Assembly (NCBI GenBank): GCA_950022655.1
Contig: OX465591.1
Span: 50,489,374-50,553,373, forward strand
Direction: 5' to 3'
Source of the DNA: Alentia gelatinosa
Taxonomy: Eukaryota > Annelida > Polychaeta > Phyllodocida > Polynoidae
Length of the DNA: 64,000 nt
How positions within the stretch are numbered: the stretch's first letter is position 1; every line of letters starts with the position of its first letter. Of this stretch, positions 25,858 through 36,182 are shown in pieces. A program made the position numbers and the translations under genes. Under the pieces are notes generated by a model. That model searched no databases and was not told where the DNA came from. It was given only the letters and a program-made list of their open reading frames with translations.

Positions 25858-26389
25858 AAAAGAGTAGAGGTAAATGGGCAAAATGCAAAACTGTAAAGTA
25901 ATGGGAAGTATCGCAACCGTTTATTTAAGTAACTACAAACTCGATATAACATGTCTTTACTGGTCCCTTTTCCAGGTTCATCTTCGGGGTCTGTGTTGTC
26001 CTGTTTTGTATATGTATCTGTATAATGTATACTCATAATATTGTACCTTGTTTGCTAGTTTAAAGCAAACAAATGTCTTGTCATGTTTTGTATTGTTATT
26101 ACTTTTACAGGTAACTCCAAGAAACAAGTGAAGTATGACTTTAGGTCTAAGAATGAAGAAATAAATGAAAAAGTTAGGTCGAGCAACCCAAAACAGGAAA
26201 CCATAATGATAAGCTCAATTAAAAAAGCTAATGACATAACATAATGGTCGTGCGACCAAATAGCCTCGTAAAGAGAGCCCGGAAATTAAAATCACAGCTA
26301 AGGAAAACCTGGTGACTGACTGTATCTGAAAAACATCGCGAGCGCGATGACGCTACTTGTCAATAAATCATTTAAAAAAAACAAAAAAA
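25858..26389 (+). mobile_element. Possible retroposed insert with AATAAA and A-rich tail
   Basis: This segment interrupts the minisatellite. Its plus-strand end carries TCAATAAATCATTT followed by an A-rich tract, as expected for a reverse-transcribed, polyadenylated RNA. ATCAACC occurs on both sides and could be a 7-bp target-site duplication, though the host repeat contains that string anyway. Near 26111 a pyrimidine tract ending TTTTACAG precedes a 45-codon frame ending at a TAA (starting GNSKKQVKYDFRSK), which might be the last exon of a gene or chance. I do not recognise the sequence; an unknown SINE or processed transcript is possible. Confidence 0.4.
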
Positions 26390-27191
26390 TCAACCTGACT
26401 ATCCATCTCCCTACCTACCCATCTACCTGCCTACCAATCTACCTGCCTACCCATCTACCTGCCTACCCATCTATCTGCCTACCCATCTACCTGCCTACCC
26501 ATCTACCTGCCTACCAATAAACCTCCCTACCCATCAACCTGCCTACCCATCAACCTGCCTACCCATCTATATCTGCCTACCCATCTACCTGCCTGCCCAT
26601 CTACCTGCATACCCATCTACCTACCCAGCAATCTACCTGCCTGCCCATCTACCTGCCTACCCATCTACCTGCCTACCCATCTATATCTGCCTACCCATCT
26701 ACCTGCTTACCCATCTACCTGCCTACCCATTTACCTGTCTACCCATCTATCTGCCTACCCATCTACCTGCCTACCCATCTACCTGCCTACCAATCTACCT
26801 GCCTACCCATCAACCTGCTTACCCATCTGCCTGCCTACCCATCAACCTGCTTACCCATCTACGTACCTACCTACCCATCTACCTACCCAGCCATCTACCT
26901 GCCCAGTCATCAAACTGCCTAACCATCTAACTGCCTACCCATCTACCTGCCCACCCATCTACCTGCTTACCAATCTACCTGCCTACCCATCAACCTGCCT
27001 ACCCATCTACCTACCTACCTACCCATCTACCTACCCAGCCTTTTACCTGCCTACCAATCTCCCTGCCTACCCATCTACCTGCCTAACCATCTACCTGTCT
27101 ATCCACCTACCTGCCTACCCGTCTACCTGCCTACCCATCTACCTGCCTACCGATCTACCTGCTTACCCATCTACCTACCTACTCTTCTACC
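26390..27191. repeat. 16-bp-class minisatellite (CTACCTGC CTACCCAT)n
   Basis: The core CTACCTGCCTACCCAT is repeated with variants CAACCTGC, CTACCAAT and CTATATCTGC and a CTAC tetranucleotide drift. The purine-rich complement lies on the minus strand. The array ends abruptly at the T-run that is the poly(A) tail of the minus-strand LINE, and resumes at 37768 beyond the LINE 5' end. Confidence 0.95.
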
Positions 27192-27488
27192 TTTTTTTTT
27201 TATTTTATCAGATTTTATTGGTTCTTTTCCATTTTACACTGTGTACAGACTATTTCAGGATATTCATTAATCACAAGAGCCAATAAAAGAAACCTGTCAG
27301 CATTGCATCTGTGCATGCGCTGGTTTTCATCAGGTTTCCGTTCCAGTTAACAAAATAATGTCATCATTTTTTGTTGTACATATAACGTAATCACAGATTT
27401 GCCAATAAGCCCGCCACTTCTATCTATCTAAGACACAATGCTAATCATGAGGAGAGTATGGAATCACCCACAATTCAGCCACATATTA
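27192..27488 (-). other. LINE 3'UTR and poly(A) tail
   Basis: This non-coding stretch follows the ORF2 stop. It ends with AATAAA at 27219-27214 and an A-rich tail (27207-27192 on the minus strand). No other feature was seen. Confidence 0.75.
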
Positions 27489-30400
27489 CTAGTTTTGGTC
27501 TGGAATATTCTCTAACATTTTGGTTTTTGTGATATTCTTGAACATTTCATATGTAGGGGTGTTTCTTATAACTGGTAAAAGTTGATTCCATAATCTACTG
27601 CCGTAATATTCGACACTTTTTTGGTAAAGAGTACCATTTGGTTGTACCATTTTTAACTTGGGAGCGTCATAAGATCTTGTTGTGCCCACCCTCTCCTCAC
27701 AATACCCTACAATCTGTGATCTTTTGTATACGCATTCAACATATGGCATTTTCGACAATCTTCCAGCAATGGTACTTGCACCATTTGATGCAATCTATTG
27801 ACACTCGTTCGATAATCAGCCTTTAGTATTATTCTTAAGCAGTTATTTTGCGCTACCTGAAGTTTGTTTCTCAAAGTAATTGAGCCATCTATATACAATA
27901 AGTCTCCGTAATCGAAGTATGGGATTAAATTTCGGGGTATGCTGACTGACAGCGGCGTCGTCCGCTGGTCTATTTCCCGCTTCTCTCTATTCCGTGGTCG
28001 CAAAGCGTTGGGTGAGGAAGGGAGAGTGTCCACAGCTACGCCTCGTCAGCCTACTATGGGATTAAAAATGCTTTATAAACTTTTAGTGCAGCGTTTTGAC
28101 TAAGGAAAGGCCTCATCTTAGCGAGTTGGTAAGTCCTAAATGTGATTCGTTTCAGCGTTTCACCAATATGTGTTTTAAAGGTTAACTGGGAGTCCAGATG
28201 GACCCCAAGATATTTGTAGGTGTTCACATTTTGAAGGGGGGTATCGTTTAATGTCACCCCGATGTAGCCAATCCTTTTACATTGGTAATGTGTTCCGAAA
28301 GACATATATTTGGTTTTGGTGGCGTTTATTGTTAGCTTGTTTTGCAAGCACCATGTTTCTATTAATAAAAGGCTATTTTGCAATTTGGCTTCGAGTTCAT
28401 CTTTGTTATTACCATATACATAAATTATGGTGTCGTCCGCATAAAGTTTCATATTACATACATTGCCCAGGTATTTCGTCATGTCATTTACATACAGTAA
28501 GAAGAGGGTCGGACCCAGGTTGGACCCCTGTGGGACACCGCAGACCACTCCATCCGGCTCGGAGCAGTACCCATTTACCCTAGTTTTTTGGTTTCTGAAT
28601 GATAAGTAGTTCTGAAATAAGTCATAATTTTTACCCTTAATACCATAGAACTTCATTTTACTAAGTAGGATGGAGTGGTCCACGGTGTCGAAGGCCTTCT
28701 TAAGATCTATAAACACGGCACCTACTACCCTACCCACATTAATTTGTTTTGCGATATCATCTGTAAAATCAGTAATGGTTTTTGTTGTGGAATACCCTTT
28801 CCGGAAACCATTTTGGTTTTTGGCAATAATATTGTTTTCATTAAGGTGAACCCATAGCCGTTGATTTATCAGTTTCTCAAGTATCTTCGCAGGGACTGGT
28901 ATAATAGAAATTGGACGTAAGTTGGCACAATCAAATCGATTACCTCCTTTAGGTATGGGAGTAATCACTGATGACTTCCAATCCTTTGGGATCTCTGACA
29001 CTTCAAAGATATTATTGCATAATTTAGTAAAGACATCTGGTATCATTAGTAGGAAGTCCTTCAATATAGCTGTTCTTATACCGTCAAGGCCTGAGGGTTT
29101 CGTGACATTTATTTCTTTTAACAATTTAGTTATTTCACTTTTATCAGTTGTTATGTTCTCCATTACACTATCTGTTTCTTCTTCATAGAATTTCCAAGGG
29201 AGGAATTTATCTTTTCCTAGGGCAGGGCCAATGTTTGCGAAAAACTTGTTGATATAGCTCGCTGTATCCTCTGGTTCTATGGGATGGTTATTTAAACTGT
29301 CCTTTAGTGTTATTCTCTGAGTGCTAGTTTTATTCGTGCCTGGCAAGATCGTATTAACATGTCTCCAAAAGGTTTTGGAGTCATTCTTATACGTTTCCAT
29401 TTCATTCAGAATATAGGTTTGTCGGGCCTCTTTTAGTAGCCTGTTTATTTCTTTTCTAGCTTGCCTAGCAGTTTCTTTATCTAGCGGAGAGTCGCTTTTC
29501 CTAGCTTTAGTTAAAAGTTTATTTCTTTCCCGTATCATGATTCTGAGATCACCTGTGAGCCATGGTTCATTCTTTGTTTTAATATTAAAAGTTTTTTCCG
29601 GACAAGTTTCGTCTAAAAATTTTACTAGTACATTTCTTATAAAATTCCATTTATCGGATGGGTTATTAATCACCTCTAAATCTTTCCATTTTATCTTTTA
29701 AATATATTTCTTAAGCTTATCAGTAGAGTATTTCTTATACGAGCGGCCAGTGAAGGATAGGTTCTCATACACCTCTTCTTTCTTTTTCCTGTTAACATAT
29801 ACTATCCTGTGATCACTGATGCATGAATCCAGTACTCCTGCCGCATATAGATAATTAGTATTTGTGAAAATTAGATCGAGGGTGCTGTTTCTGTCTCCTA
29901 ACCTTGTATGTTCATTTATCACTTGTAGGAAACCCCTTTGGCTCATTGATTGTATTAAGTCCCTTGAGTGGAGTTCATTTTTTACTGATACATCAATGTT
30001 TATGTCTCCCATAATATACATTTCCCTAGTTGTGTGTTGATTAATACTATCTATTGTGTCCATCAATTTCCTTATAAAGTTTGCTTTATTTCCATCGGGT
30101 GACCTGTACACATTTAGTAATACTATTGGCTTTATGTATTTCCTTTTTAGTATAATAACTTGCATCCCTATATCATGGCTACTTATATTGAGGTCATTAT
30201 AAGTGTTAGCGTCAAAGATGAAACAATTATTTATCAGCGTGAGTATTCCTCCTCCCCTTTTTGGATATAAGTCTTGTGGATTTTCCTTCCACGTTCTATC
30301 TAGTCGAAGTGTTGTGTAGTTGGGCAAGAGTATGTGCCAGGTCCATCATTTGCCTTTAACCAGGTTTCAGAAATTGTTATTATTTCCAGTTTGTTATTGT

Positions 30401-30738
30401 CTAATTCTGCACGCAATCTTGCGTATTTCGCAGGAACACTCCACGCGTTAAGATGTACAAGAGTCACACCACGTAGTTCATTTAAGTCATTCACATATCT
30501 AGGTTTCATCATAGATGCTGCTACTGAAATGTGGTCTTACTAACCACACCCCCCATTCATGTAACATGTCTCTTCTTTTCAGGATTGACTTACTAGTGTT
30601 CTGGTCTTTGTTATTATTATTTTGGGTAAATGATGATTTTGTTAAATAACTAACATTTTGCTTATTACTAAACTTTGCCAAGTCTAGGCAACTACGGTCT
30701 CCTTGACCATTGCCCAACTGGCACAAAATACTTATCAT
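27489..30738 (-). pseudogene. LINE ORF2: AP-type endonuclease and reverse transcriptase, broken
   Basis: The reading frame runs in pieces. A leader (30738-30499) shifts frame into the endonuclease start (30512-30300; LVHLNAWSVPAKY, ITISETWLK), then shifts back (30327-29698; GDINID, SDHRIVYV). An in-frame TAA at 29700-29698 is followed in the same frame by the reverse transcriptase (29673-28054), with GLDGIRTAILK, FIDLKKAFDTVDH, PQGSNLGPTLF and the catalytic YADD in KLYADDTIIYV. A 125-bp insertion ends that frame; coding resumes at about 27940 (YFDYGDLLYI) and shifts once more near 27740 into a C-terminal block YYGSRLWNQLLPV. The protein would nick target DNA and reverse-transcribe the LINE RNA. 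At least one stop, three frameshifts and one insertion make it non-functional; catalytic motifs are otherwise preserved, so decay is moderate. Confidence 0.88.
27930..28054. mobile_element. 125-bp insertion flanked by a 12-bp target-site duplication
   Basis: TATGGGATTAAA occurs at 27918-27929 and again at 28055-28066, and removing the 125 bp between them (with one copy) reconnects conserved RT coding sequence on either side. That is direct evidence of an insertion into the LINE. The insert is GC-richer than its host and contains a small hairpin (AGCGG, 6-nt loop, CCGCT). I see no A-tail and no clear tRNA-type A and B boxes, so the class is unknown; a 12-bp duplication suggests retroposition by LINE machinery. 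Confidence 0.75.
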
Positions 30739-31163
30739 TTAAATGATAGCGTGGTAGTGCTGCTTCAGGTTTACGGTGAACACTATCCCCACACTATATA
30801 TCCTTAATTGTAATCAGGGTTGTACATAGATAAATTATGCAGTTCAACATCTTACACGTATATTGTTCCCATTGTACTCGATTTTAAGACTTTCCATCAG
30901 TTACATTTCAGCACAATCATATTTGTCAACTATGACCAGTAACATAACAAAGAAAATTAGTCATAGAGAGCAATAAAGAATAGGTAGAAACTTAAATTGC
31001 TAAAACATCAGATTTTGTATAACAACCCATTGTACATCTCAGAGGCTCCCTTTACCTGTTGGTCAATATATCGTCTAGGTGCATACTTCGTCTATAGAAA
31101 AAAAAAATGGTTTAATTATGCGTTAAATTTGGACAACCTGGGTGGTGGTGGTCTCGCAACGTT
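30739..31163 (-). other. LINE inter-ORF spacer
   Basis: The 425 bases between the esterase-like stop (31164) and the first ORF2 codon I can support are AT-rich and stop-dense in all frames. It may contain degraded coding sequence, but I cannot support any. Confidence 0.5.
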
Positions 31164-31649
31164 TCATCGACCCGTCGCGATGACCCACAGCTCCCACATT
31201 GATTTCTTATTTCGTTTAAATGTTTTCATTAATTCTTTGGCCCAAATGTCTACCAGTTCTGGTGTGGGATGTACTCCGTCCTCTTTTATCAGTTTATAGT
31301 TATGTTTCATTTTGTTCTGCTTATAGTGATGTATACGCTTCTGAATCCAGGGGAGCGATAGTGACAGTTGTGTCTTTACATTTAAGTCAATTATCTCCTT
31401 ATTTATCATGGATATAGCATCGTCAACAATCGCTTGCTTGTGTGTTAGGTTGGATCTTGTAGCATGGGATAGTTCAGTACCAATGATCGGGCACACAATA
31501 ACTCTTGCTTGAGGGTTGTTCGTGATAATCCACTTCATTCCTGCCTGGATATAGGCGTTTAGATATGCCGTAAGATCAGCGGCGTTTTCCCAATTGAATG
31601 ATATTGTTTTACCTATTTTAGATGTCACGTTGCACGCGACTCCCATTAT
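31164..31649 (-). pseudogene. C-terminal part of LINE SGNH-esterase-like domain, cut by the DIRS element
   Basis: The frame reads IMGVACNVTS, then a long helix-rich segment (WENAADLTAYLNAYIQAG), IVCPIIGTELSHA and the end block EDGVHPTPELVDIWAKELM. The D-x-x-H of DGVHP is the expected Asp-His pair of SGNH/GDSL hydrolases, and the CNVT block sits where the family has its G-x-N motif. The N-terminal part, with the Ser block, lies at 36152-35973 beyond the DIRS element. Some CR1/L2-group LINEs carry such an esterase near ORF1; proposed roles include lipid or membrane interaction. Frame upstream of about 31649 belongs to the DIRS element. Confidence 0.7.
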
Positions 31650-31800
31650 GGGCGGGATAACTCCCACAGCGGAAGTTATCCGGGTAAATCGCCAAGACCC
31701 CACTGCGCAAACTCGAAGTATCTTCTTCGCCGGCACTCGAAGAGAGCAGATCGGAAATTTTTTCTCTCCTCAATTCGACAGTTTTTCTACCTATTTCAAG

Positions 31801-32895
31801 ATGGTGAAGAAACTTATTGCTTGCTCAGCGTGTGGCTTATCTCACCCACCGAGAGGTGGGCAGTTTTGTAAGTATATGTCGTTGGGAGAAAAAATCTGCA
31901 AATCAAAAGGCCTGGAGGCCACCCAGGAGCAGTGCCGGGCAGCCATCGATAAAACAATGGTGGAATTCGAGTCTAAGATTTACCTTGCGGACGAAACCAG
32001 TGGTGATGAGTCTGACGAAGTTGAGAATGCCCAGGCTGCCGCTCCGAAAACGTCTCAGGACTCCCATCAAAGTCTTTTGCAAGGTTTGGTGCAGGCGAGC
32101 GCGAGACAGCAGCAGCAGCTAGATCAGCTGATGAAGAAAATCGGGGCCTTGACGGTATCTTCTCCTCCTGCAGGGCATGGTGCGGCGTCGTCGACGGTAC
32201 CGGCACAAGGACCGGCGGCTCCTCATCGACGAGCGGAGGACTCGAAATCGGAGGAGATCCCTAGATGGTTCCAGACCATTCTCCAATCTACTACTCCAGC
32301 GGCGGGGACTTCTCTCGGCAGTCTCCCGGTTGACATGGCGACTGATGCATCGGCGACCCTTCGTGGACCAACTCAGGCCCATTGCTGTGGCTCGAAACGT
32401 AAGCGTTTTGTAAAATTTGACTTGGAGCCTTTTTTCCTGATTGACTCGGCGAAGGACTGTTCCGTGGAGGACGTGGTAAGCGCAAACCTGTGTCTGCTCG
32501 AGTCAATTGTGTCGAAGGGTGGGACCGACGCGATGAACTACGTTAAACATGTACGCTTTTTGGTTGACAAATCAAAAATTCACTCTTCGTCTGTGTTGGT
32601 GAAATATGACTTAGCTGTGAGGGACAGAGCGGAGTGCCTGGGACTCAGCTCTATTTTTTATGGTGTACATGAGTACATGCAGCGACACTTGGGCCCGGAC
32701 ACACTGCGGCCCTCAACCACACAGAAAGGAGCCGATCGTAAGCCGATTTCGTCAAAGTCTAACAGGCCCTGGGGTTATTGCTGGTTATATCATGAGGGCA
32801 GAGTTTGTCCAAAGGGTCCAGCTTGCCCTAACAAGCATGTTTGCACTTGCGGTGGATCACACAAGATCCCCGATTGCCCGAAATCTTCTAAATAG
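31801..32895 (+). CDS. DIRS gag-like protein with C-terminal Cys/His cluster
   Basis: I start at ATG 31801 (MVKKLIACSACGLSHPP), although the frame is open further 5', because the upstream part lies in the leader. The product is about 364 residues. An N-terminal CxxC...C segment (CSACGLSHPPRGGQFCKYM) is followed by an acidic region, a Gln-rich stretch (ARQQQQLDQLMKK), a Pro/Ser/Ala-rich linker, a conserved helical core (FLIDSAKDCSVEDVV) and a Cys/His tail (CWLYHEGRVC, then CPNKHVCTCGGSH). That tail is typical of gag-like proteins in DIRS/Ngaro elements and probably binds nucleic acid. The frame is intact. It ends 21 bases before the RT frame. Confidence 0.75.
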   Translation: MVKKLIACSACGLSHPPRGGQFCKYMSLGEKICKSKGLEATQEQCRAAIDKTMVEFESKIYLADETSGDESDEVENAQAAAPKTSQDSHQSLLQGLVQASARQQQQLDQLMKKIGALTVSSPPAGHGAASSTVPAQGPAAPHRRAEDSKSEEIPRWFQTILQSTTPAAGTSLGSLPVDMATDASATLRGPTQAHCCGSKRKRFVKFDLEPFFLIDSAKDCSVEDVVSANLCLLESIVSKGGTDAMNYVKHVRFLVDKSKIHSSSVLVKYDLAVRDRAECLGLSSIFYGVHEYMQRHLGPDTLRPSTTQKGADRKPISSKSNRPWGYCWLYHEGRVCPKGPACPNKHVCTCGGSHKIPDCPKSSK

Positions 32896-32916
32896 GTAAG
32901 TGCGGAGGCTCCTCAT

Positions 32917-34796
32917 GTGCACGGCGGAAGTCAGATTTTGTCAACAGCAGTGCCGCAGCAAATGTTATTTCCCGACGTCTGTGTTTGCGATACTTTTGAC
33001 TGTTTGGACAATGACATTGTCTCTGATGATTTATTTGACTTCTTTGTGCCGAATTCGTCGTCTGATTGTGACAGTCTGAGTTTTTCTGAATGTGTTAACG
33101 CAAGTATGCCCCGGGATCAAGCTGAGTCTCCCTTCACTGCGGAGTTCAAAGATGGCGGCGAGGACTTCCGGTCGCCGTGTGTTGGTGACTTTGCGAATGA
33201 CGTTTCGGACTCTAGTGATAATTCTGGACTTGTGTTGAGTTTTTTCACGCCTGTGTGGTATGTTGACAACAATTTTGCGCCTGTATATATTTTTTGTGTA
33301 GGAGAAACTTGCAAAGAACATGATTTATCGGGGGTGAACTGTCAGTTGAACCCTTGCAATGTGTATCGCGAGGCTTATTGTCACCGTGGTGGTGTCGATG
33401 TCAATGCAGACTACATTTTTCAAGCTGTGTCACAGGGTGTAAAAATTGTTGACGATGGTTTTTCGAACACGTATACGTGTGCTAACTATTCGTCGATTTT
33501 GACAGGTGAGGCTAGATCTCAGATGGATCAGATTGTCGATGTGGAACTGAGTGCTGGTAAGCTGAATATTGCGGAGTCTCCTCCTCAGTGTGTTCACGCC
33601 TTAGGGGCTGTTATTAAACCCACAGGAAAAATAAGGCCAATTACAGATTGCAGTAGGCCAGACGGTCATTCCATTAACAATTTCATGGAAGATACTTGTA
33701 AGAAATTTTCTTATGTGAGCATTGACGATGTTACGTCTGAATTGTGTGTCAACGATTACATGTCTGTTGTTGACATCAAATCTGCCTATAGGTCGATCAA
33801 TATACGTCCTGAAGACAGGGAAGTACAGGGCCTTCTATGGGATGTGAACGCTAGGGGCACATTCTTCACTGACAACTGTTTATGTTTTGGTGCGAAATGC
33901 GCACCATACGTTTTTACGCAATTCACGGAGTTCATCATTAGATGCATGGCCCGCAGGGGTTTTTCAAAAATTTTTGGTTACATCGACGACTTTATCGTGA
34001 TAGGTTCGTCACTTGAGGAATGTGCTCTTGCGACCAACGTGTTGGTAGCCCTATTGGAATATATCGGATTTGCAGTTGCCCACGAAAAGATGATTCATCC
34101 TTCAACATCTGTGATTTATCTGGGTATTGAGCTAGACTCGGTGAAAATGGAGTTAAGGCTTCCACAGAAGAAACTGTTGAAAATCAAAAAGTGTGTTTCA
34201 GACTTCTCAGAAAGGAAGTCATGCTCAAAAAGAGACTTGCAAAAGTTAGCGGGTTTATTGTCTCATGCCAGCACTGTCGTTAGAGGTGGCAGGACCTTCA
34301 CTAGAAGGGTCATTAATCTCTGTAACTCTCTAAGTGGTTGGGACACTTCTTGCAAAATACCAGGGTGGTTGTTTGATGACCTTAATTGGTGGTCTAAATT
34401 TCTCAGTATTTTCAACGGAACCGCCAGGATGGTAGCTGACACTGTTGACTTAGAACCAGTCTGTACTGACTCATCCCTTACAGGTTTTGTACTACCTGGG
34501 GAAATGATTGGGTTGCTGGGACATGGGTTTCTGATGCTACCACCAGGGGGCTCTTCCCCGAGGCTCATTTCTCCTTAGGACCCTCTGATTACGACACGTC
34601 TATGGACATAAATGTCCTAGAGCTGTGGCCAGTCTTGTGTGCTGCAATGCGTTGGGGTAGTTCCTGGAGGAACTACAAGATGCGCTTAAAAAGCGATAAC
34701 ACCCAAGTGGTGTGTATGATAAACACGGGCAGGTCCCGTAGTGTACGTGCCATGTTCTGGCTACGTGAAGTTTTGTTTTTAATTTCCAGTTGACTT
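32917..34796 (+). pseudogene. DIRS reverse transcriptase-RNase H, two frameshifts
   Basis: The first 553-codon frame ends at 34578. RT motifs are GKIRPITDCSRPDGHSINNF, VVDIKSAYRSINI, LCFGAKCAPYVFTQF and the catalytic Y-I-D-D at 33979-33990. RNase H starts at VCTDSSLTGF (about 34460); the frame is then lost at about 34485-34490 by a one-base change, and the continuation in the next phase shows INVLELWPVLCA (near 34605) and LKSDNTQVV (catalytic Asp). A second shift at about 34785-34795 is needed to reach KNVVPDFISRM, the position of the usual ADALSR block. In this class RT and RNase H copy the RNA to circular DNA, which the recombinase integrates. The element cannot make a full-length enzyme from this copy. 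Confidence 0.85.
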
Positions 34797-34802
34797 GTAC
34801 AC

Positions 34803-35852
34803 ATGTTACTTCTGTTAAGAATGTGGTCCCTGATTTTATATCAAGGATGTCTTCAACGAAAGTGCCTCCCCCGGGTAGTTACTTACCGTGTTCACATTTG
34901 TGTTGTTGCAGCGCTGCAGGAACTTCGGGACAAGGTGCGGTACTATCAAGACACATGGATGGCACCTAACACTGTGAGAACTCGTAAGTCGCAATGGCGC
35001 CATTATCTTCGTTTTTGTGAAATCTATGGGCTTACCCCCTTGCCTACGTCGGTTGATGTAGTTTGTATTTATCTAGCCTATATGGCGGAAACCCTTTCTT
35101 ATTCGTCAATACAGAACTACTTGTCGGCCTTATGGACCTTGCACAAAATTAACGGGTTTGATCATGTGACACCTTCGGACTTTAGGATAATTTCAACACT
35201 GAAGGGCATCAGACGTCATTTGGGCGACACTCGTTCGCAGGCCCCAACTATGACAGTTGATCATTTATCTGTGATTTTTTCCTCCTTAGATTTTTTGTTA
35301 AATGAGGATAATATTTTTTGGTTGTGCCTCATTTTAGGTTTTAGGGGTCTGTTGCGTAAATCGAATTTGTTCGATAAAGACTCCTGTATTTTAATCAAAG
35401 ACGTGTCATTTTTTGACTGGGGAGTCTTGGTGTGTATTCGTTGTTCTAAGACGATCCAGGTTAAAGAAAGAGTATTGCAGATTCCGTTCGCTAGAACATC
35501 TAACCTCAAATTTTGTGTTGCTCACCATATGGGGGTTCGTTTTTTATCTGGACCTACGAGTCCTGAATCTCCACTTCTGTGTTATTTCTCAGGTTCATCT
35601 TTCAAGAATTGTACTTATTATTGGTTTTCCAAAAAATTGTTTACTGTGTGTCAACGATTGTCACTTCCAAGTTACACCTCACACTCATTGCGCCGTGGTG
35701 GTGCAACTGCCCTTCTAGGTGCAGGACTACCTATTTTTGATATAAAACTACGAGGTGATTGGTCTAGTAATTGTGTTTATCAGTACTTATCAAAGACGCT
35801 TCAAGAGAGAGTTGTTACTGATTCTGAAATTTCTCAGACCCTATTTTTTTAG
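34803..35852 (+). CDS. DIRS tyrosine recombinase
   Basis: About 350 codons are open from ATG 34803; homology begins at about 34912 (LQELRDKVRYYQDTW), so the true start may differ and the frame probably overlapped the RT ORF as in related elements. The N-terminal SAM-like DNA-binding part (RTRKSQWRHYLRFCEIYGLTPLP, SYSSIQNYLSALW) precedes the catalytic domain: Arg in FRGLLRKSNL, Lys region CSKTIQVKERVL, H-x-x-R in SHSLRRGGAT, and GDWSSNCVYQYLSK with the nucleophilic Tyr. The enzyme integrates the circular DNA intermediate by site-specific recombination. The frame is intact, unlike the preceding RT. It is clearly homologous to the recombinase at 61985-62968, with the same order of motifs. Confidence 0.85.
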   Translation: MLLLLRMWSLILYQGCLQRKCLPRVVTYRVHICVVAALQELRDKVRYYQDTWMAPNTVRTRKSQWRHYLRFCEIYGLTPLPTSVDVVCIYLAYMAETLSYSSIQNYLSALWTLHKINGFDHVTPSDFRIISTLKGIRRHLGDTRSQAPTMTVDHLSVIFSSLDFLLNEDNIFWLCLILGFRGLLRKSNLFDKDSCILIKDVSFFDWGVLVCIRCSKTIQVKERVLQIPFARTSNLKFCVAHHMGVRFLSGPTSPESPLLCYFSGSSFKNCTYYWFSKKLFTVCQRLSLPSYTSHSLRRGGATALLGAGLPIFDIKLRGDWSSNCVYQYLSKTLQERVVTDSEISQTLFF

Positions 35853-35922
35853 TCGTTGGCGGTTTGGCGGTGTTTGTATCACTTGTATGTAGATCCAGTA
35901 TATTTGTATACTTTGGATGTAT

Positions 35923-35928
35923 AATAAA
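35923..35928 (+). terminator. Poly(A) signal of the DIRS element
   Basis: AATAAA lies about 70 bases after the recombinase stop and about 45 bases before the inferred element end, a sensible place for the 3' end of the element RNA. Confidence 0.45.
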
Positions 35929-35972
35929 TCATATATTTACCGCCACTCCTGCCTTGCCTGGGTCAATGATTT

Positions 35973-36152
35973 GTAATATATATCACTAGGGTATTGAGAG
36001 GCGTACCAGTCCGTAATCACAAATAGGTCCTGTATAGTACGACCTCTGAAGTAAAGCACCTTAGTTTCAATGGTCCCATCATTCACCTGGTTTAGAGCTG
36101 CCTGTAAGTTGGCACCCCTAGAGTCCGTGATCAACACATGTTTAGTTGTCAT
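35973..36152 (-). pseudogene. N-terminal part of LINE SGNH-esterase-like domain
   Basis: Starting MTTKHVLITDSRGANLQ, this carries the Ser block (T-D-S-R-G, equivalent to GDS), then VLYFRGRTIQDLF. It ends at DIYY where the DIRS element begins; the apparent codons after that (35972-35937) are DIRS sequence. It is in the same frame as ORF1, separated only by a TAA and eight codons, so it is either a separate short cistron or a domain once fused to ORF1. Confidence 0.7.
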
Positions 36153-36182
36153 ACTCGCATCTGATGATTTTACTTGAACCTT

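Larger units (their letters stand above)
31650..35972 (+). mobile_element. DIRS-like tyrosine-recombinase retrotransposon inserted in the LINE
   Basis: Plus-strand order is a short leader, a gag-like ORF, RT-RNaseH, then a tyrosine recombinase and a 120-base tail. The element uses a recombinase instead of an integrase, as known for DIRS/Ngaro/PAT elements. The edges are inferred from where the LINE esterase reading frame stops and resumes (DIYY before, IMGVACN after), so they are uncertain by roughly 10 bases. No target-site duplication is seen, as expected for this class. I could not identify convincing terminal inverted or split direct repeats. A weak 10-base resemblance (TTGGCGGTTT at about 35855 versus the complement of AAATCGCCAA at about 31687) might be part of an internal complementary region. 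Two frameshifts break the RT-RNaseH frame. Confidence 0.85.

Noticed and set aside
28251..29188. Plus-strand frames of 60-110 codons
   Set aside because: Shadows of the LINE reverse transcriptase on the minus strand.
31594..31800. 5' extension of the gag frame to 31594
   Set aside because: Its beginning overlaps LINE sequence on the other strand (the SGNH domain) and the element leader; ATG 31801 fits the conserved Cys-rich start better.
35937..35972. Last 11 codons of the frame at 36152-35937 as part of the esterase
   Set aside because: Conservation stops at DIYY; the remaining codons lie in the DIRS element tail.
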